The notes under the pieces: model-generated
The model's database searches: none
What the model was told of the DNA's origin: nothing
The model's input: only the letters and a program-made list of their open reading frames with translations
Part shown: piece after piece, positions 8,501 to 17,435 of the stretch
How positions within the stretch are numbered: the stretch's first letter is position 1
How the letters are laid out: every line of letters begins with the position of its first letter
IMG/VR virus record: IMGVR_UViG_3300042376_000446
Span: 1-24,823 of that record
Origin: a virus
Direction: 5' to 3' (one strand)
DNA: 24,823 nt
Program-made: the position numbers and the translations under genes

Positions 8501-9850
8501 TTATGATGATATATCCCCGTATAAATACCATTCGTCAGTACCTATTTTCGTTAAGTACGCAAATCCGTACCTAGCAGATATCTTCGTAAAATTACTTCTG
8601 CTTCTAACCGTTACTCCAGATCCAGACGCGAACGTAGTTTGTCCTGCTCCGTACTGAGTAACCGTAAATCTAGCGTCCAATGGTATGGGTACAGAAGCGT
8701 TAGTTGGTATAGTCAATGTATTCGCCGAGCCTGAATCCATTTCTATTAATCTGCCTATGTCTGAACCTGCTATAGTATACGAGCCTGTCTTTCTTGTTCT
8801 ATTGAAGAATAGTGTATTCGATACATCGTACTGAAAATAGTAATCACCATCCATTCCTCCGCTTGGAGCAGTAGGACCAGAAGTTATCACTTTATTTGCC
8901 CCGACAGTGTTATAACTCGCAGTGAAAGCTACAGATCCGTCGAAAGAAGTACCTGGTGCTGATCCGCTGCCAGATGCGTTAAAGAATAGAGAATTTGTAG
9001 TAGTTCCGCCACCGCCTCCTCCACCGCCTCCGGAACCTGTGTTAACGGTTATTGGAAACGTACTTCCGTCTCCCTTAGTAAACGTAATAGTATTTAATGA
9101 GACCGAAGCTGTAATTAATGCATTGGAAGTATTAGATGCTGTTAGTGCACTTATCGACCAACTAGAGGTTCCAAATAAAGACCCACTAAATACTCCAAAG
9201 AAAGATCCAGTAAATGATCCCGTACCAGATTGTGCTACGCTCGCAGTGACTGCATAGGACGCACTGGTCGATGTAGAAGATGTTAAGGCGTTGATTGACC
9301 AACTAGAAGTTCCAAATAATGACCCAGAATAACCCTGAGTAGCTGTAACTGATCCTGTAACTATTAAACTACCTGTTATAACAGCAGAACCACTAAATGG
9401 GAATCCTGCACCAGATCCTCCTCCCGCTGAACCTGTATTAACAGTTATTGGAAAAGTACTACCATCACCTTTAGTGAATGTTATTGTATTTAAGTTTACA
9501 GACGCAGTTACTAGCGCATTAGGCGTAAAAGATGCAGTTAAAGCATTTATTGCCCAACTAGCTGTGCCGAATAAAGATCCTGTAAATCCTCCAAGACTAG
9601 TAATACTTCCTGTAACAAATAAAGATCCGCTAACATTGGCTCCTATTATTTGCCAACTCACTTCTAATGATGGCTGAGCTGCATTTACTAAAACATAAAT
9701 AGTATCGTTATCTCTTTGATACACTATCAAGCCTTCATATACGTTAGCAACAGACAAACCAAGTCTAGCTGTAGCATTTGCCACACTAAATCTAGCATCT
9801 ACTGGTTCTGTGCTAGTGACATTAAATCCTGCAGGTAGTATTATAGGCAT
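8501..9850 (-). CDS. Modular tail-fibre-like protein with two repeat units and a phage C-terminal domain
   Basis: This 449-residue protein has three parts. Residues 1-56 (PVDARFSVANATARLGL, YEGLIVYQRDNDTIYVLV) match an N-terminal domain often seen in phage fibre proteins. Residues 74-283 are a low-complexity Ser/Thr/Ala/Gly region with three GSLFGT(A/S)SW motifs and two NTITFTKGDGSTFPITVNTG units, the second followed by nine glycines. Residues 356-447 (GSYTIAGSDIGRLIEMD, TLTIP, FTVTQYGAGQTTFASGSGVTV, KIGTDEWYLYGDI) match a C-terminal beta domain common in phage structural proteins that may be a trimeric tip. The protein is inferred to be an elongated, probably trimeric, fibre or adhesin. Its stop lies 15 bp before the 142-residue gene, and its start follows the 542-residue gene by 3 bp, so it is in the same transcript. 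Confidence 0.8.
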   Translation of the reverse strand: MPIILPAGFNVTSTEPVDARFSVANATARLGLSVANVYEGLIVYQRDNDTIYVLVNAAQPSLEVSWQIIGANVSGSLFVTGSITSLGGFTGSLFGTASWAINALTASFTPNALVTASVNLNTITFTKGDGSTFPITVNTGSAGGGSGAGFPFSGSAVITGSLIVTGSVTATQGYSGSLFGTSSWSINALTSSTSTSASYAVTASVAQSGTGSFTGSFFGVFSGSLFGTSSWSISALTASNTSNALITASVSLNTITFTKGDGSTFPITVNTGSGGGGGGGGGTTTNSLFFNASGSGSAPGTSFDGSVAFTASYNTVGANKVITSGPTAPSGGMDGDYYFQYDVSNTLFFNRTRKTGSYTIAGSDIGRLIEMDSGSANTLTIPTNASVPIPLDARFTVTQYGAGQTTFASGSGVTVRSRSNFTKISARYGFAYLTKIGTDEWYLYGDISS

Positions 9851-9853
9851 AGC

Positions 9854-11482
9854 TTATGTTAAATCATAGGTTATAGTTGTTCCTGCACCTCCAGCTTGAA
9901 GTAAAATAGTTCTGTACACTTTATAATCTCCAAGAGACGACGAAGTAAATGAACTTAAAACTCCAAATCCCGATGATTGTATATTGGTTAAAAAGGCTAA
10001 AGAGGAGTTATATACTATATAGTGGTACTTATCTCCAGTCCATGTTATAGTTGTTGATTGTCCAGGATTTGTAACAGTGCCTTTAGATATAATTCCCACA
10101 TTTCCACCTATAGTAGTATCCCAACCTCCAATATTTTCTATTTCATTTTGAGTTAAACTCGAAGATACTGAAGCTCCAGATCTTAGACTTCTTATCTTTG
10201 TAAATGTACTAGTTGCCAACGCAGTAGTAACTAAGGCCGGACTATTATCTGATCCATTAACGCCTGAAGAAGAGTATGATGATGTAGCTCCAAACACTAT
10301 GCTCGCCGATCCTGTCAATGATCCTGTAACAAATATGGGGCTTGTTCTAGAAGAAGTTACAAAATTTAATACCCATCCATTTGCAGCTCCAGAAGCTGTC
10401 ACGTAAGTGATACTTCCAGTCGCGCCTTGTTCTATTTGATTTGATGATGCTCCTAATTGAATACTAGCTGTTGGGGTTATGGTTGGAGCTCCAGGATTTG
10501 TTTTGCTAAGAGTGCCTGCCAAAGATGCACTTTGTACAAGAATAGATCCATTCGCTGGATTACTTGCTGTTATTTGTAAAAGATAAGTGTGACTTCCAGA
10601 ATCCAAAGTTTGATATGATAATGTAGTACCAACTCCTGTTTGGGCCAATAATACGCCACCTTCAAATATCGAAGCAGATATTAAAGTGTATCCTGCATTT
10701 GACCACGCAGCTGAAGCTGTGTAATCGTCCAATACTTTATTAAACCTATCAGTTATAAATGTAGAATTAAAAGAAAACGAAGATATAGAGTGAGTGGCTG
10801 GATTTCCAAATATAAATTTAAGTCTACCTGCGGTAAAGTCTACAGCAACGTCTGTAGAATAATCTAATACTTCTATTTGTGATAAAGATTGTAGACTACT
10901 AGTAACGTACTGTATATTAGATAAGTTTGCGTAACTTGAAGATAATGCATACGACGAGCTTATTGCTTGACTCGCAGTTCCAAATAAAGAAGCAGTAACT
11001 CCTTGAGTGGCTCTAATTGATCCTGTAACTACTAAGCTACCAGATATAATAGCCGAACCAGTGAATGGAAAATCAGAAGTACCTCCACCTCCACCGCCTG
11101 AACCAGTATTTACTGTTAATGCAAATGTAGAACCATTGCCTTTGGTAAAAGTTATAGTATTTGAGTTAACTGATGCTGTTACTATAGCATTGGGCGTAGT
11201 AGAAGCTGTAGCTGCAGTAGTTGCAAACGAAGCTGATGATATGCTTCCTAATAAGAAAGATGCTGTAGCTGCGTAAGAACTACTTAATGCTTGTAATGCA
11301 TAAGATGCAGTTGCACTTCCACTAGACGATAATCTTTGTATAGATTCAGAAACGCCATTACTCTGTTTAAAAAATATTACTCCATCTGTAGTATTTATGG
11401 CTAATTCACCTAATGCCAAATCTTGGACAGTGGGTTGAGTACCTACAGCAGAACTATTTTTTAATATTATTCTAATTGACAT
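9854..11482 (-). CDS. Modular tail-fibre-like protein with a fibre N-terminal domain and a distinct C-terminus
   Basis: Residues 3-40 of this 542-residue protein (IRIILKNSSAVGTQPTVQDLALGELAINTTDGVIFFKQ) match the virion-attachment N-terminus of many phage fibres (a basic strand, then LGELAINTxDG.LF). Residues 50-195 are the Ala/Ser/Thr repeat region with one NTITFTKGNGSTFALTVNTG unit, a run of six glycines, the FPFTGSAIISGSLVVTGSI block and an ASLFGTASQA motif. The rest (205-542) lacks the repeats. A region around 245-325 (YTLISASIFEGGVLLAQTG...LLQITASNPANGSILVQSASL) looks Ig-like. The end (about 484-542; KYHYIVYNSSLAFLTN, DYKVYRTILLQAGGAGTTITYDL) resembles a C-terminal domain seen in several phage fibre proteins. 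It is the first gene after the 65 bp gap holding a putative promoter. Confidence 0.8.
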   Translation of the reverse strand: MSIRIILKNSSAVGTQPTVQDLALGELAINTTDGVIFFKQSNGVSESIQRLSSSGSATASYALQALSSSYAATASFLLGSISSASFATTAATASTTPNAIVTASVNSNTITFTKGNGSTFALTVNTGSGGGGGGTSDFPFTGSAIISGSLVVTGSIRATQGVTASLFGTASQAISSSYALSSSYANLSNIQYVTSSLQSLSQIEVLDYSTDVAVDFTAGRLKFIFGNPATHSISSFSFNSTFITDRFNKVLDDYTASAAWSNAGYTLISASIFEGGVLLAQTGVGTTLSYQTLDSGSHTYLLQITASNPANGSILVQSASLAGTLSKTNPGAPTITPTASIQLGASSNQIEQGATGSITYVTASGAANGWVLNFVTSSRTSPIFVTGSLTGSASIVFGATSSYSSSGVNGSDNSPALVTTALATSTFTKIRSLRSGASVSSSLTQNEIENIGGWDTTIGGNVGIISKGTVTNPGQSTTITWTGDKYHYIVYNSSLAFLTNIQSSGFGVLSSFTSSSLGDYKVYRTILLQAGGAGTTITYDLT

Positions 11483-11501
11483 AATCTTAGCTAGTGTTAC
11501 C

Positions 11502-11523
11502 TATAAATATACGGGTAACTATT
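11502..11523 (-). promoter_or_regulatory. Putative late promoter box before the 542-residue fibre gene
   Basis: The 65 bp gap holds TATTTATA at 11509-11502 on the minus strand, 19 nt before the ATG at 11482, inside CCGTATATTTATAG. The segment matches 562-583 at 20 of 22 positions. It is flanked by a perfect 6 bp inverted repeat, GTTACC at 11496-11501 and GGTAAC at 11514-11519, with the box in the 12 nt between. The remainder of the gap is AT-rich with no terminator. Confidence 0.5.
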
Positions 11524-11547
11524 TGTCAATTACTTATTATAAATTGA

Positions 11548-11712
11548 CTACATTGTGCTTTTTATAGTGGATATAGATTCTTCTGTCTCTATAATTTCTA
11601 TTTGTAATTTAGTTATAGTTTGCAAATCTCCAGTACTTTGAGCCAATCTCATAAGAACGTGTAAGTTTTGTAATTTTCTTTCTAACACAAGAATTATATC
11701 TCTAAGATTCAT
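11548..11712 (-). CDS. Small helical phage protein (54 residues)
   Basis: A 55-codon reading frame runs from ATG at 11712 to TAG at 11548, filling the space between the 948- and 542-residue genes. The product is MNLRDIILVLERKLQNL at its start and GDLQTITKLQIEIIETEES near its end. It alternates hydrophobic and charged residues and should form a helical hairpin or short coiled coil (residues 2-25 and 31-54 around a turn at STGD). Small phage proteins of this two-helix pattern often accompany tail-fibre genes, as I remember the family. The start is 18 bp after the upstream stop. The A/T-rich leader lacks a Shine-Dalgarno sequence, like its neighbours. A fibre assembly or attachment role is a guess from context. 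Confidence 0.7.
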   Translation of the reverse strand: MNLRDIILVLERKLQNLHVLMRLAQSTGDLQTITKLQIEIIETEESISTIKSTM

Positions 11713-11730
11713 CTAATTTATATTTAACTA

Positions 11731-14577
11731 TTAATAATATAACATAGTTCTCATTACCTCGGTAGATGTATGTTTTACAAACCATAAATATTTAAGACCG
11801 TCTGGACTTGTAAATACTTCCATCCTATTTCTTATTATTGCAGCACCATTTGCAAATGGCGCCAATCCTGCTCCATGTATCTGATTTGTATTAGTGTCTA
11901 AATAGTAAAATCTTAGTGTTGCATCTTTAGTAAAGTATATTCTATCTCCACCATCATAAGCGGTCATAGTACCAGTACTTAAAGTTTCTCCCAATGGACT
12001 TGCTGCTATAAATTCTACTTTATCAGTAGGTATATCTATAAATTCCCAGTTATTTGTAGCGCCACCGCGAGGGATATATATCCTTCTTCCTTTAAGATCT
12101 AGATTTGTTGTATTTTGCGCCCACTGCGCTTCAATACCAACGCTTCGAGTTGGTTGTTGCATAATAGCATAAGAAGAACTTAATAAGCCGGGGGCAGTTA
12201 TACTTCCAAAAGTTAATGTAGTATTTGTATTACTTGCAATAGTAGTTTCTTCTCCTATACCAGACCCAGCTAATATTTTTAAACGTCTACCAGCAAAGAA
12301 GTTTGTTACCCAACCACTTGAAGTGATAGCCGTAAGAGGCACACTTTGAGTATAATTTACTAAATAGCTTCCAGAATAGTCTGTTACAAGTGTACCCGAA
12401 GCATAGTTAACTATAAAAGTACCTGGGAATATTAAACTACCTGTTATTAACGAGCCTATACCAAGACTTCCACTAACTCCCACATTAGTTGTTACAGTGA
12501 GTAAGTTTCCTGATATAGAACCAGATCCAACAAAAAATGCGTTTGTGTCAGTTAGGGTTGTTGCTGTTGGCACACTACCAGTAGTAAAACCAGTATACAT
12601 ACTACCAATCATGTCGTTTTTGGTCAATATATAGCGAGTAACTCCATTTAGCGGCGCAATAAATGTGGGCGTCGCAAATACAAGAGAGCTAGAAGTATTA
12701 GATACAATACGTGTAATTGCGCCAGTAGCAATACCATTTGTTGCTATCGTAGACACATTCATGTATAAATTATAACCTGCCCATTGATTTGTTCTCCAGT
12801 TCTTAGTAGTATCAACTAAAGTCGATAAACTTTGAGAAGAAGATCCGGATGCATTTGGTGTACCTGCCATAGTATATTGAAAAACACTCGCCGATGGTAT
12901 ACTCGTTATAGAAAATGTGCCATTATAGTTGGCATGTGATATACCTCTAATAGTTATTGGTTGATTAAGTTTAAAAGAATGGCTAACTGCTGTTGTTATT
13001 GTAGCTGTTGTGCCAGACGCAGTCATAAATGATATTCCTATCGGTTTATTATTACCAAATTGTGCAGATGCATTTAAAGCTATACCGCTCTCTTCGTCTC
13101 TACCATACGACGGCAAATCATCAGCGAGATTTAAGAACGCAATACTAGACTGACCCCCGATCGCAAGATATGTCTTATCAGGATCTGCTGTTATATTGTA
13201 AACTGATGAGCTATTATACGAAAAAGAAGAAGATCCATACACTGTAATAGAGCTAGAATTACTCGAAGCTATTGGTAATAGAGTTCCAAATCCACTACCA
13301 CTAACGATTCTAAGGGCATAGTTTTTCCATCTATTTAATGGCCAGTTTTTTGTACTATCTATCAATTGATTAAAAGAACCCGAAGTCGCTCTACCAGCAT
13401 CAAATCCATCTATAAAATATTGAGATCCAGAATTTGGTGCCACTGACATTGTCTCATATGTTAATGAAGTTGCGGTGTTAGTTAATATTCTTGCTTGTTG
13501 ACCTTCGCCCTGTCCACTCCATATTCTAACATAATAACTTCCACTTAAGCTACTACTTGCCCATTGATTTACATTCCAAGATTTGCTGGAATCTATTAAA
13601 CTAGAAGTTGTTGAAGTCTGCGTCACTATACCTCTCTCCCAAACAGTCGCTTGATCTCCTGTACGCTCCAGTGATGCGTCTGTACCTGTAGAGCGTATAA
13701 AATTAGTTAAAGATGTTTTAATATACCACGTATCACTGATTGCGTCATATTGTTGCACACTATAGTTAGAGGTAGCTTGTGAAGAGGCCAATATTATGGC
13801 TCCTCCCTCAACTTTAAAACGAGAAGAACTATCCGGCACAATTGACCATGGAAAATCAAGTGTAACGTTATTTGCCTCTATACTAACTATTGTCTGAACG
13901 CCTGCAGTAGCGGCAATAGCGGGAGAGAATACTGAAGGGATTGCAAAAGGCTCGTACGCTGCATACAATGTGGATCCAAAAATCAATTGATTAGCTGAAT
14001 TTCCTATTATTCTTCTTACTTGAGTAGAACCAGCGCCTTGAATAACTCTCGCTTGATATCCTAACCACCTATTAACTCCCCAGTTTTTAGCTGTATCTGT
14101 TAATGTTATATCACCAAGCGTATTTGTAACTGTAGTGGCTATAGCGATATCTTCTACAATTGCATCAGATACGTCTAATATAGTTCTTCTTTGGCCGGCG
14201 CCTGTGCCAGAGACTATAGATACATCATAACCTACATAAGCTTTGCCAAAGTTAGCAGGTACATACAATGTATTATTAGTTGCTCCTAATACAAATCCCT
14301 CAATACCAGCAGACATTAAAAATCTCATTGTTGAAAAAGTTGTTGGAGTGATTGGTGGAGAAGCTAACTGCATGTACGTATCTGTCCAAGTATCGTATCT
14401 CCAAAAACTAGTAGCGGCATTTAAATAGTAGATATATCTACCAAAGTTTATATGCATCACAGGATTTAAAGCAGTACAAGAAGTAGATATCGCAGAACTG
14501 TTACCTCCCTGAGCTGCTCTTAATGGTTCCCATACTGGTAAATCTATTGCAAGTTTATTGTTATTAATTATGGCCAT
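11731..14577 (-). CDS. Large repeat-containing virion surface protein (948 residues)
   Basis: The longest gene of the window encodes a beta-rich protein. About six degenerate copies of one module occur at residues 105-150, 156-202, 322-390, 402-460, 586-650 and 753-806. The pattern is D(S/T)(A/S/T)K(N/S)W..N(R/Q)W, then a strand such as LRIVSGSGFG, then I.SN....L.F. Residues 519-577 (TTATITTAVSHSF...ITIRGISHANYNGTFSITSIPSASVFQYTM) look like an inserted Ig-like or Big-like domain common in phage proteins. Residues 47-72 (YIYYLNAATSFWRYDTWTDTYMQL) and 888-904 (LRFYYLDTNTNQIHGAG) resemble Kelch-like propeller blades. It is probably an elongated baseplate, fibre or surface adhesin component. No catalytic motif is seen. 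It begins 18 bp after the 103-residue gene. Function is inferred. Confidence 0.78.
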   Translation of the reverse strand: MAIINNNKLAIDLPVWEPLRAAQGGNSSAISTSCTALNPVMHINFGRYIYYLNAATSFWRYDTWTDTYMQLASPPITPTTFSTMRFLMSAGIEGFVLGATNNTLYVPANFGKAYVGYDVSIVSGTGAGQRRTILDVSDAIVEDIAIATTVTNTLGDITLTDTAKNWGVNRWLGYQARVIQGAGSTQVRRIIGNSANQLIFGSTLYAAYEPFAIPSVFSPAIAATAGVQTIVSIEANNVTLDFPWSIVPDSSSRFKVEGGAIILASSQATSNYSVQQYDAISDTWYIKTSLTNFIRSTGTDASLERTGDQATVWERGIVTQTSTTSSLIDSSKSWNVNQWASSSLSGSYYVRIWSGQGEGQQARILTNTATSLTYETMSVAPNSGSQYFIDGFDAGRATSGSFNQLIDSTKNWPLNRWKNYALRIVSGSGFGTLLPIASSNSSSITVYGSSSFSYNSSSVYNITADPDKTYLAIGGQSSIAFLNLADDLPSYGRDEESGIALNASAQFGNNKPIGISFMTASGTTATITTAVSHSFKLNQPITIRGISHANYNGTFSITSIPSASVFQYTMAGTPNASGSSSQSLSTLVDTTKNWRTNQWAGYNLYMNVSTIATNGIATGAITRIVSNTSSSLVFATPTFIAPLNGVTRYILTKNDMIGSMYTGFTTGSVPTATTLTDTNAFFVGSGSISGNLLTVTTNVGVSGSLGIGSLITGSLIFPGTFIVNYASGTLVTDYSGSYLVNYTQSVPLTAITSSGWVTNFFAGRRLKILAGSGIGEETTIASNTNTTLTFGSITAPGLLSSSYAIMQQPTRSVGIEAQWAQNTTNLDLKGRRIYIPRGGATNNWEFIDIPTDKVEFIAASPLGETLSTGTMTAYDGGDRIYFTKDATLRFYYLDTNTNQIHGAGLAPFANGAAIIRNRMEVFTSPDGLKYLWFVKHTSTEVMRTMLYY

Positions 14578-14595
14578 ATTATTTATTTTATATTT

Positions 14596-14907
14596 TTACG
14601 ATATATTACTTCTTAATCCTGTGTTATACATTATTCTTTGGTTCATCATTTGAAAGTCGTTGTTTGTGTAACCACCAAAGTTACCAATTGAGTTTGTACC
14701 TACTGGTAAGGCGTTAGTTATAGCTGTTACAGCTGATACAGTAGTTACTGTAGATAATGTTAAACCCGATGTTATAGAGTCTATATTAATTCTCTGTCTT
14801 TGTAAAGAATCTGCGTTAGAAGAAGCTTCTAAAGCTCTTAATATACGTCTCAATAAAAGTATTGAGTCATCTGTTGCAGCATTTTTTGGTACTTGGTTGT
14901 AAGCCAT
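14596..14907 (-). CDS. Small unrecognised phage protein (103 residues)
   Basis: This 103-residue protein starts MAYNQVPKNAATDDSILLLRRILRALEASSNADSLQRQRINID, giving a helix at about 13-38. A Ser/Thr/Val-rich, probably beta, segment follows (TLSTVTTVSAVTAITNALP, 50-68), then a polar tail (YTNNDFQMMNQRIMYNTGLRSNIS). I do not recognise it. Short proteins with a single N-terminal helix and a Thr/Val strand are frequent between tail-fibre genes in environmental myoviruses, and this one could connect or trimerise fibre subunits. Its start is 3 bp after the stop of the 828-residue gene, and it precedes the 948-residue gene by 18 bp. Both spacings indicate co-expression. Confidence 0.7.
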   Translation of the reverse strand: MAYNQVPKNAATDDSILLLRRILRALEASSNADSLQRQRINIDSITSGLTLSTVTTVSAVTAITNALPVGTNSIGNFGGYTNNDFQMMNQRIMYNTGLRSNIS

Positions 14908-14910
14908 ATT

Positions 14911-17397
14911 TTAATATATTATATATTGTGTGTTATTAGAACTTAAGTTTATTGCGTTAAATGGATTATCTATGTTTACTATTGTTCCATCATCTATCAA
15001 ACTAAAATCTATTGCATATATAGTTGCTAAACCATCTATTAATTTTATTATATATTGATTTTTATTTCCTAAAGCTGTTGGTAATATAAAAGTATTTACC
15101 CCTTTTGAATTATAAATATACGTGTCTCCATTTCCAGAAGGAATTGATATTGTTTGGTTATTAACTTCTATTATATTTACAGAATTTCCTCCGCCTCCGC
15201 CACCTGTAACTGTAATAGGAAAAGTAGTTCCATCTCCTTTTGTAAAAGTAATAGTATTTGATGATATTGATGCTGTTACTAAAGCATTAGGAGTAAAAGA
15301 CGCAGTAAAAGCTAAAGATGCTGTAGCGATGCTTCCCAATAAAAAAGAAGCAGTAAGCGCCAAACTACTAGTTTCAGCTTGACTCGCAGTACCAAATAAA
15401 GATCCAGTAATTCCTTGAGTTGCAATTATAGAACCTGTTACTATTAAGCTACCAGATATAATAGCAGAACCAGTAAAAGGAAAATCAGAGATGCTTCCAC
15501 CGCCACCACCGCCACTACCTGTATTTACTGTTAGTGGAAATGTAGTTCCATCTCCTTTAGTAAACGTAATGGTATTTAGATTAATTGAAGCCGTAATTAT
15601 ATTAGTTAATGCTACTGATGAAGTAACAGCGAAACTACTAGATATTGATTGACTTGACGTAATAGAGTATGTACCTATTGCTAAAAAAGAAGCAGTAGCT
15701 GCATTAGTTGCAATAGAAGCTGTTGCTACACTCATTGAACTCGTCTGAGATACTAGTAAGTACGGAGTAAGCATCGATGCTGTACTACTATTTAATACAT
15801 AAGCAGGGGCAAAAGAAGCTGTTTGTGTAAAAGAAGAACTAATTGCTTGACTTGCAGTACCAAATAAAGATCCAGTATATCCCAAAGTCGAGATAATAGA
15901 ACCTGTTACTACTAAGCTACCTGATATAATAGCTGATCCAGTAAATGGAAAAGTACTTCCACCTCCTCCACCACCACTACCTGTATTTACAGTAATTGGG
16001 AATGTGCTACCATCTCCTTTAGTAAATGTAATAGTATTAAAATTTACTGAAGCTGTTAAAATATTATTTAAAGCCAAAGATGCCGTTACAGTTCTAGATG
16101 AGCTGACAGCAAATGATGCACTAAGTGCTGTTGATGCAGTAACTGCGGCATTTATCCATACACTTCCACTTCTTACTAATCCTTGACCAGTTTCAGGACT
16201 TATTATTTTAACATCATGTAATTCATCTAATTCGAATCCATTGTCAATTCTAACATACATTGAACCATTATTCAATTGTACTCTTAATACTTGACCTAAT
16301 CTTACTGCGTGTAGTGGAGCCTGTGGAGCTGAACCTGTCATTGATCCACTTGATGCTAAAAATAATAACTGTCCTGCTGTATAATTAGATGTATCTATAC
16401 CTAACAACTTACCTTCTGTCATTACGTAACCAAAAGCTTGATCAGGTATATTTTCATTAGTTAATCCTAAAGTATTAGCTGAATTTGTATCGTCAGTCCA
16501 ATCCGCTAAAGAAATATTAGCATTATCTCCTGTAGCTCCTGATATTCTAACAACTTTTCCTTTATCGATTTGTACTCCAGTTACATTCTTTACATAAATT
16601 AAAACGTCTTGAGCATTATGAGCACCATCAGCAAATGAAGCTGTTAAAGCATAAGATGAACTTATAGCATTTAAAATAGAACCGCTAAAAAAAGAAGCTG
16701 TTGCAGCAAATGAAGAAGAAACTGCATACGATGAACTTATAACATTTAAAGCCCAACTAGCAGTTCCAAATAAAGAACCTGTATATCCTTGGGTCGCTGT
16801 TATTGATCCTGTTACTACTAAGCTGCCCGAAATTATGGCAGACCCCGTAAAAGGAAAATCAGAAGCACCGCCGCCTCCAGAACCTGTGTTAACTGTAATA
16901 GGGAAAGTACTTCCATCCCCTTTAGTGAAAGTAATAGTGTTTTGAGATACGGACGCAGTTACTAAATTATTCAATGCTATTGATGCAGTAATTGCTCTAG
17001 AGGAACTTATAGCAAATGAAGCGCTTAGTACGCTCATCGAGCTCGTCTGTGAAGTTAACACGTATGGTGCTAACATTGAAGATGTACTACTATTCAATAC
17101 GTAAGCCGGCGCAAAAGAAGCTGTTTGTGCAAAGCTACTTGAATTTGCTTGGCTTGCTGTAATTGCATATGTGCCTGATTGTAAAGTAGATGCAGTTGCG
17201 GCATTAGTAGCAAATGATGCACTTGCTACACTTCCCAATAAAAAAGAAGCAGTGAGAGCCAAACTACTAGATATTGCTTGACTAGCAGTGCCGAATACTG
17301 ATCCAGTGATTCCATTTGTCACGGTCCAGCTTCCACTGACTACGCCAGAACCACTTATTATTATGGAACCTGATATTACTGGACTATATATTCTCAT
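14911..17397 (-). CDS. Long modular tail-fibre-like protein with four repeat units
   Basis: This 828-residue protein is built from repeats. Four NTITFTKGDG(S/T)TFP units followed by glycine-rich linkers lie near residues 143, 444, 598 and 704, and four GS(L/V)FGTAS motifs accompany them. Residues 258-398 form a conserved phage domain (VKNVTGVQIDKGKVVRISGATG, LGLTNENIPDQAFGYVMTEGKLLGIDTS, GQLLFLASSGSMTG, PLHAVRLGQVLRV, NGFELDELHDVKI) found in many virion proteins. The C-terminal ~90 residues (FILPTALGNKNQYIIKLIDG...INLSSNNTQYIIY) resemble the tip domain of fibres. The protein is inferred to be a long trimeric fibre or surface adhesin. Its first residues lack a standard fibre attachment domain, so it may join another fibre subunit. 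It opens a transcript candidate, with an ATATTTAT box 20 nt upstream. Confidence 0.82.
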   Translation of the reverse strand: MRIYSPVISGSIIISGSGVVSGSWTVTNGITGSVFGTASQAISSSLALTASFLLGSVASASFATNAATASTLQSGTYAITASQANSSSFAQTASFAPAYVLNSSTSSMLAPYVLTSQTSSMSVLSASFAISSSRAITASIALNNLVTASVSQNTITFTKGDGSTFPITVNTGSGGGGASDFPFTGSAIISGSLVVTGSITATQGYTGSLFGTASWALNVISSSYAVSSSFAATASFFSGSILNAISSSYALTASFADGAHNAQDVLIYVKNVTGVQIDKGKVVRISGATGDNANISLADWTDDTNSANTLGLTNENIPDQAFGYVMTEGKLLGIDTSNYTAGQLLFLASSGSMTGSAPQAPLHAVRLGQVLRVQLNNGSMYVRIDNGFELDELHDVKIISPETGQGLVRSGSVWINAAVTASTALSASFAVSSSRTVTASLALNNILTASVNFNTITFTKGDGSTFPITVNTGSGGGGGGSTFPFTGSAIISGSLVVTGSIISTLGYTGSLFGTASQAISSSFTQTASFAPAYVLNSSTASMLTPYLLVSQTSSMSVATASIATNAATASFLAIGTYSITSSQSISSSFAVTSSVALTNIITASINLNTITFTKGDGTTFPLTVNTGSGGGGGGSISDFPFTGSAIISGSLIVTGSIIATQGITGSLFGTASQAETSSLALTASFLLGSIATASLAFTASFTPNALVTASISSNTITFTKGDGTTFPITVTGGGGGGNSVNIIEVNNQTISIPSGNGDTYIYNSKGVNTFILPTALGNKNQYIIKLIDGLATIYAIDFSLIDDGTIVNIDNPFNAINLSSNNTQYIIY

Positions 17398-17417
17398 TTT
17401 TTATTTGTTGCGCTGTT

Positions 17418-17425
17418 TATAAATA
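17418..17425 (-). promoter_or_regulatory. Putative late promoter box before the 828-residue fibre gene
   Basis: The minus strand reads AGATATTTATAA here, 20 nt before the ATG at 17397, in a 38 bp gap. It shares the ATATTTAT octamer with four other intergenic gaps. The sequence further upstream does not match the 562-583 and 11502-11523 copies. Confidence 0.4.
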
Positions 17426-17435
17426 TCTTTTTGGT

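Noticed and set aside
8922-9257. Plus-strand ORF with a poly-proline run
   Set aside because: The prolines are the antisense of the glycine linker in the 449-residue fibre gene; similar runs occur opposite the other glycine linkers.
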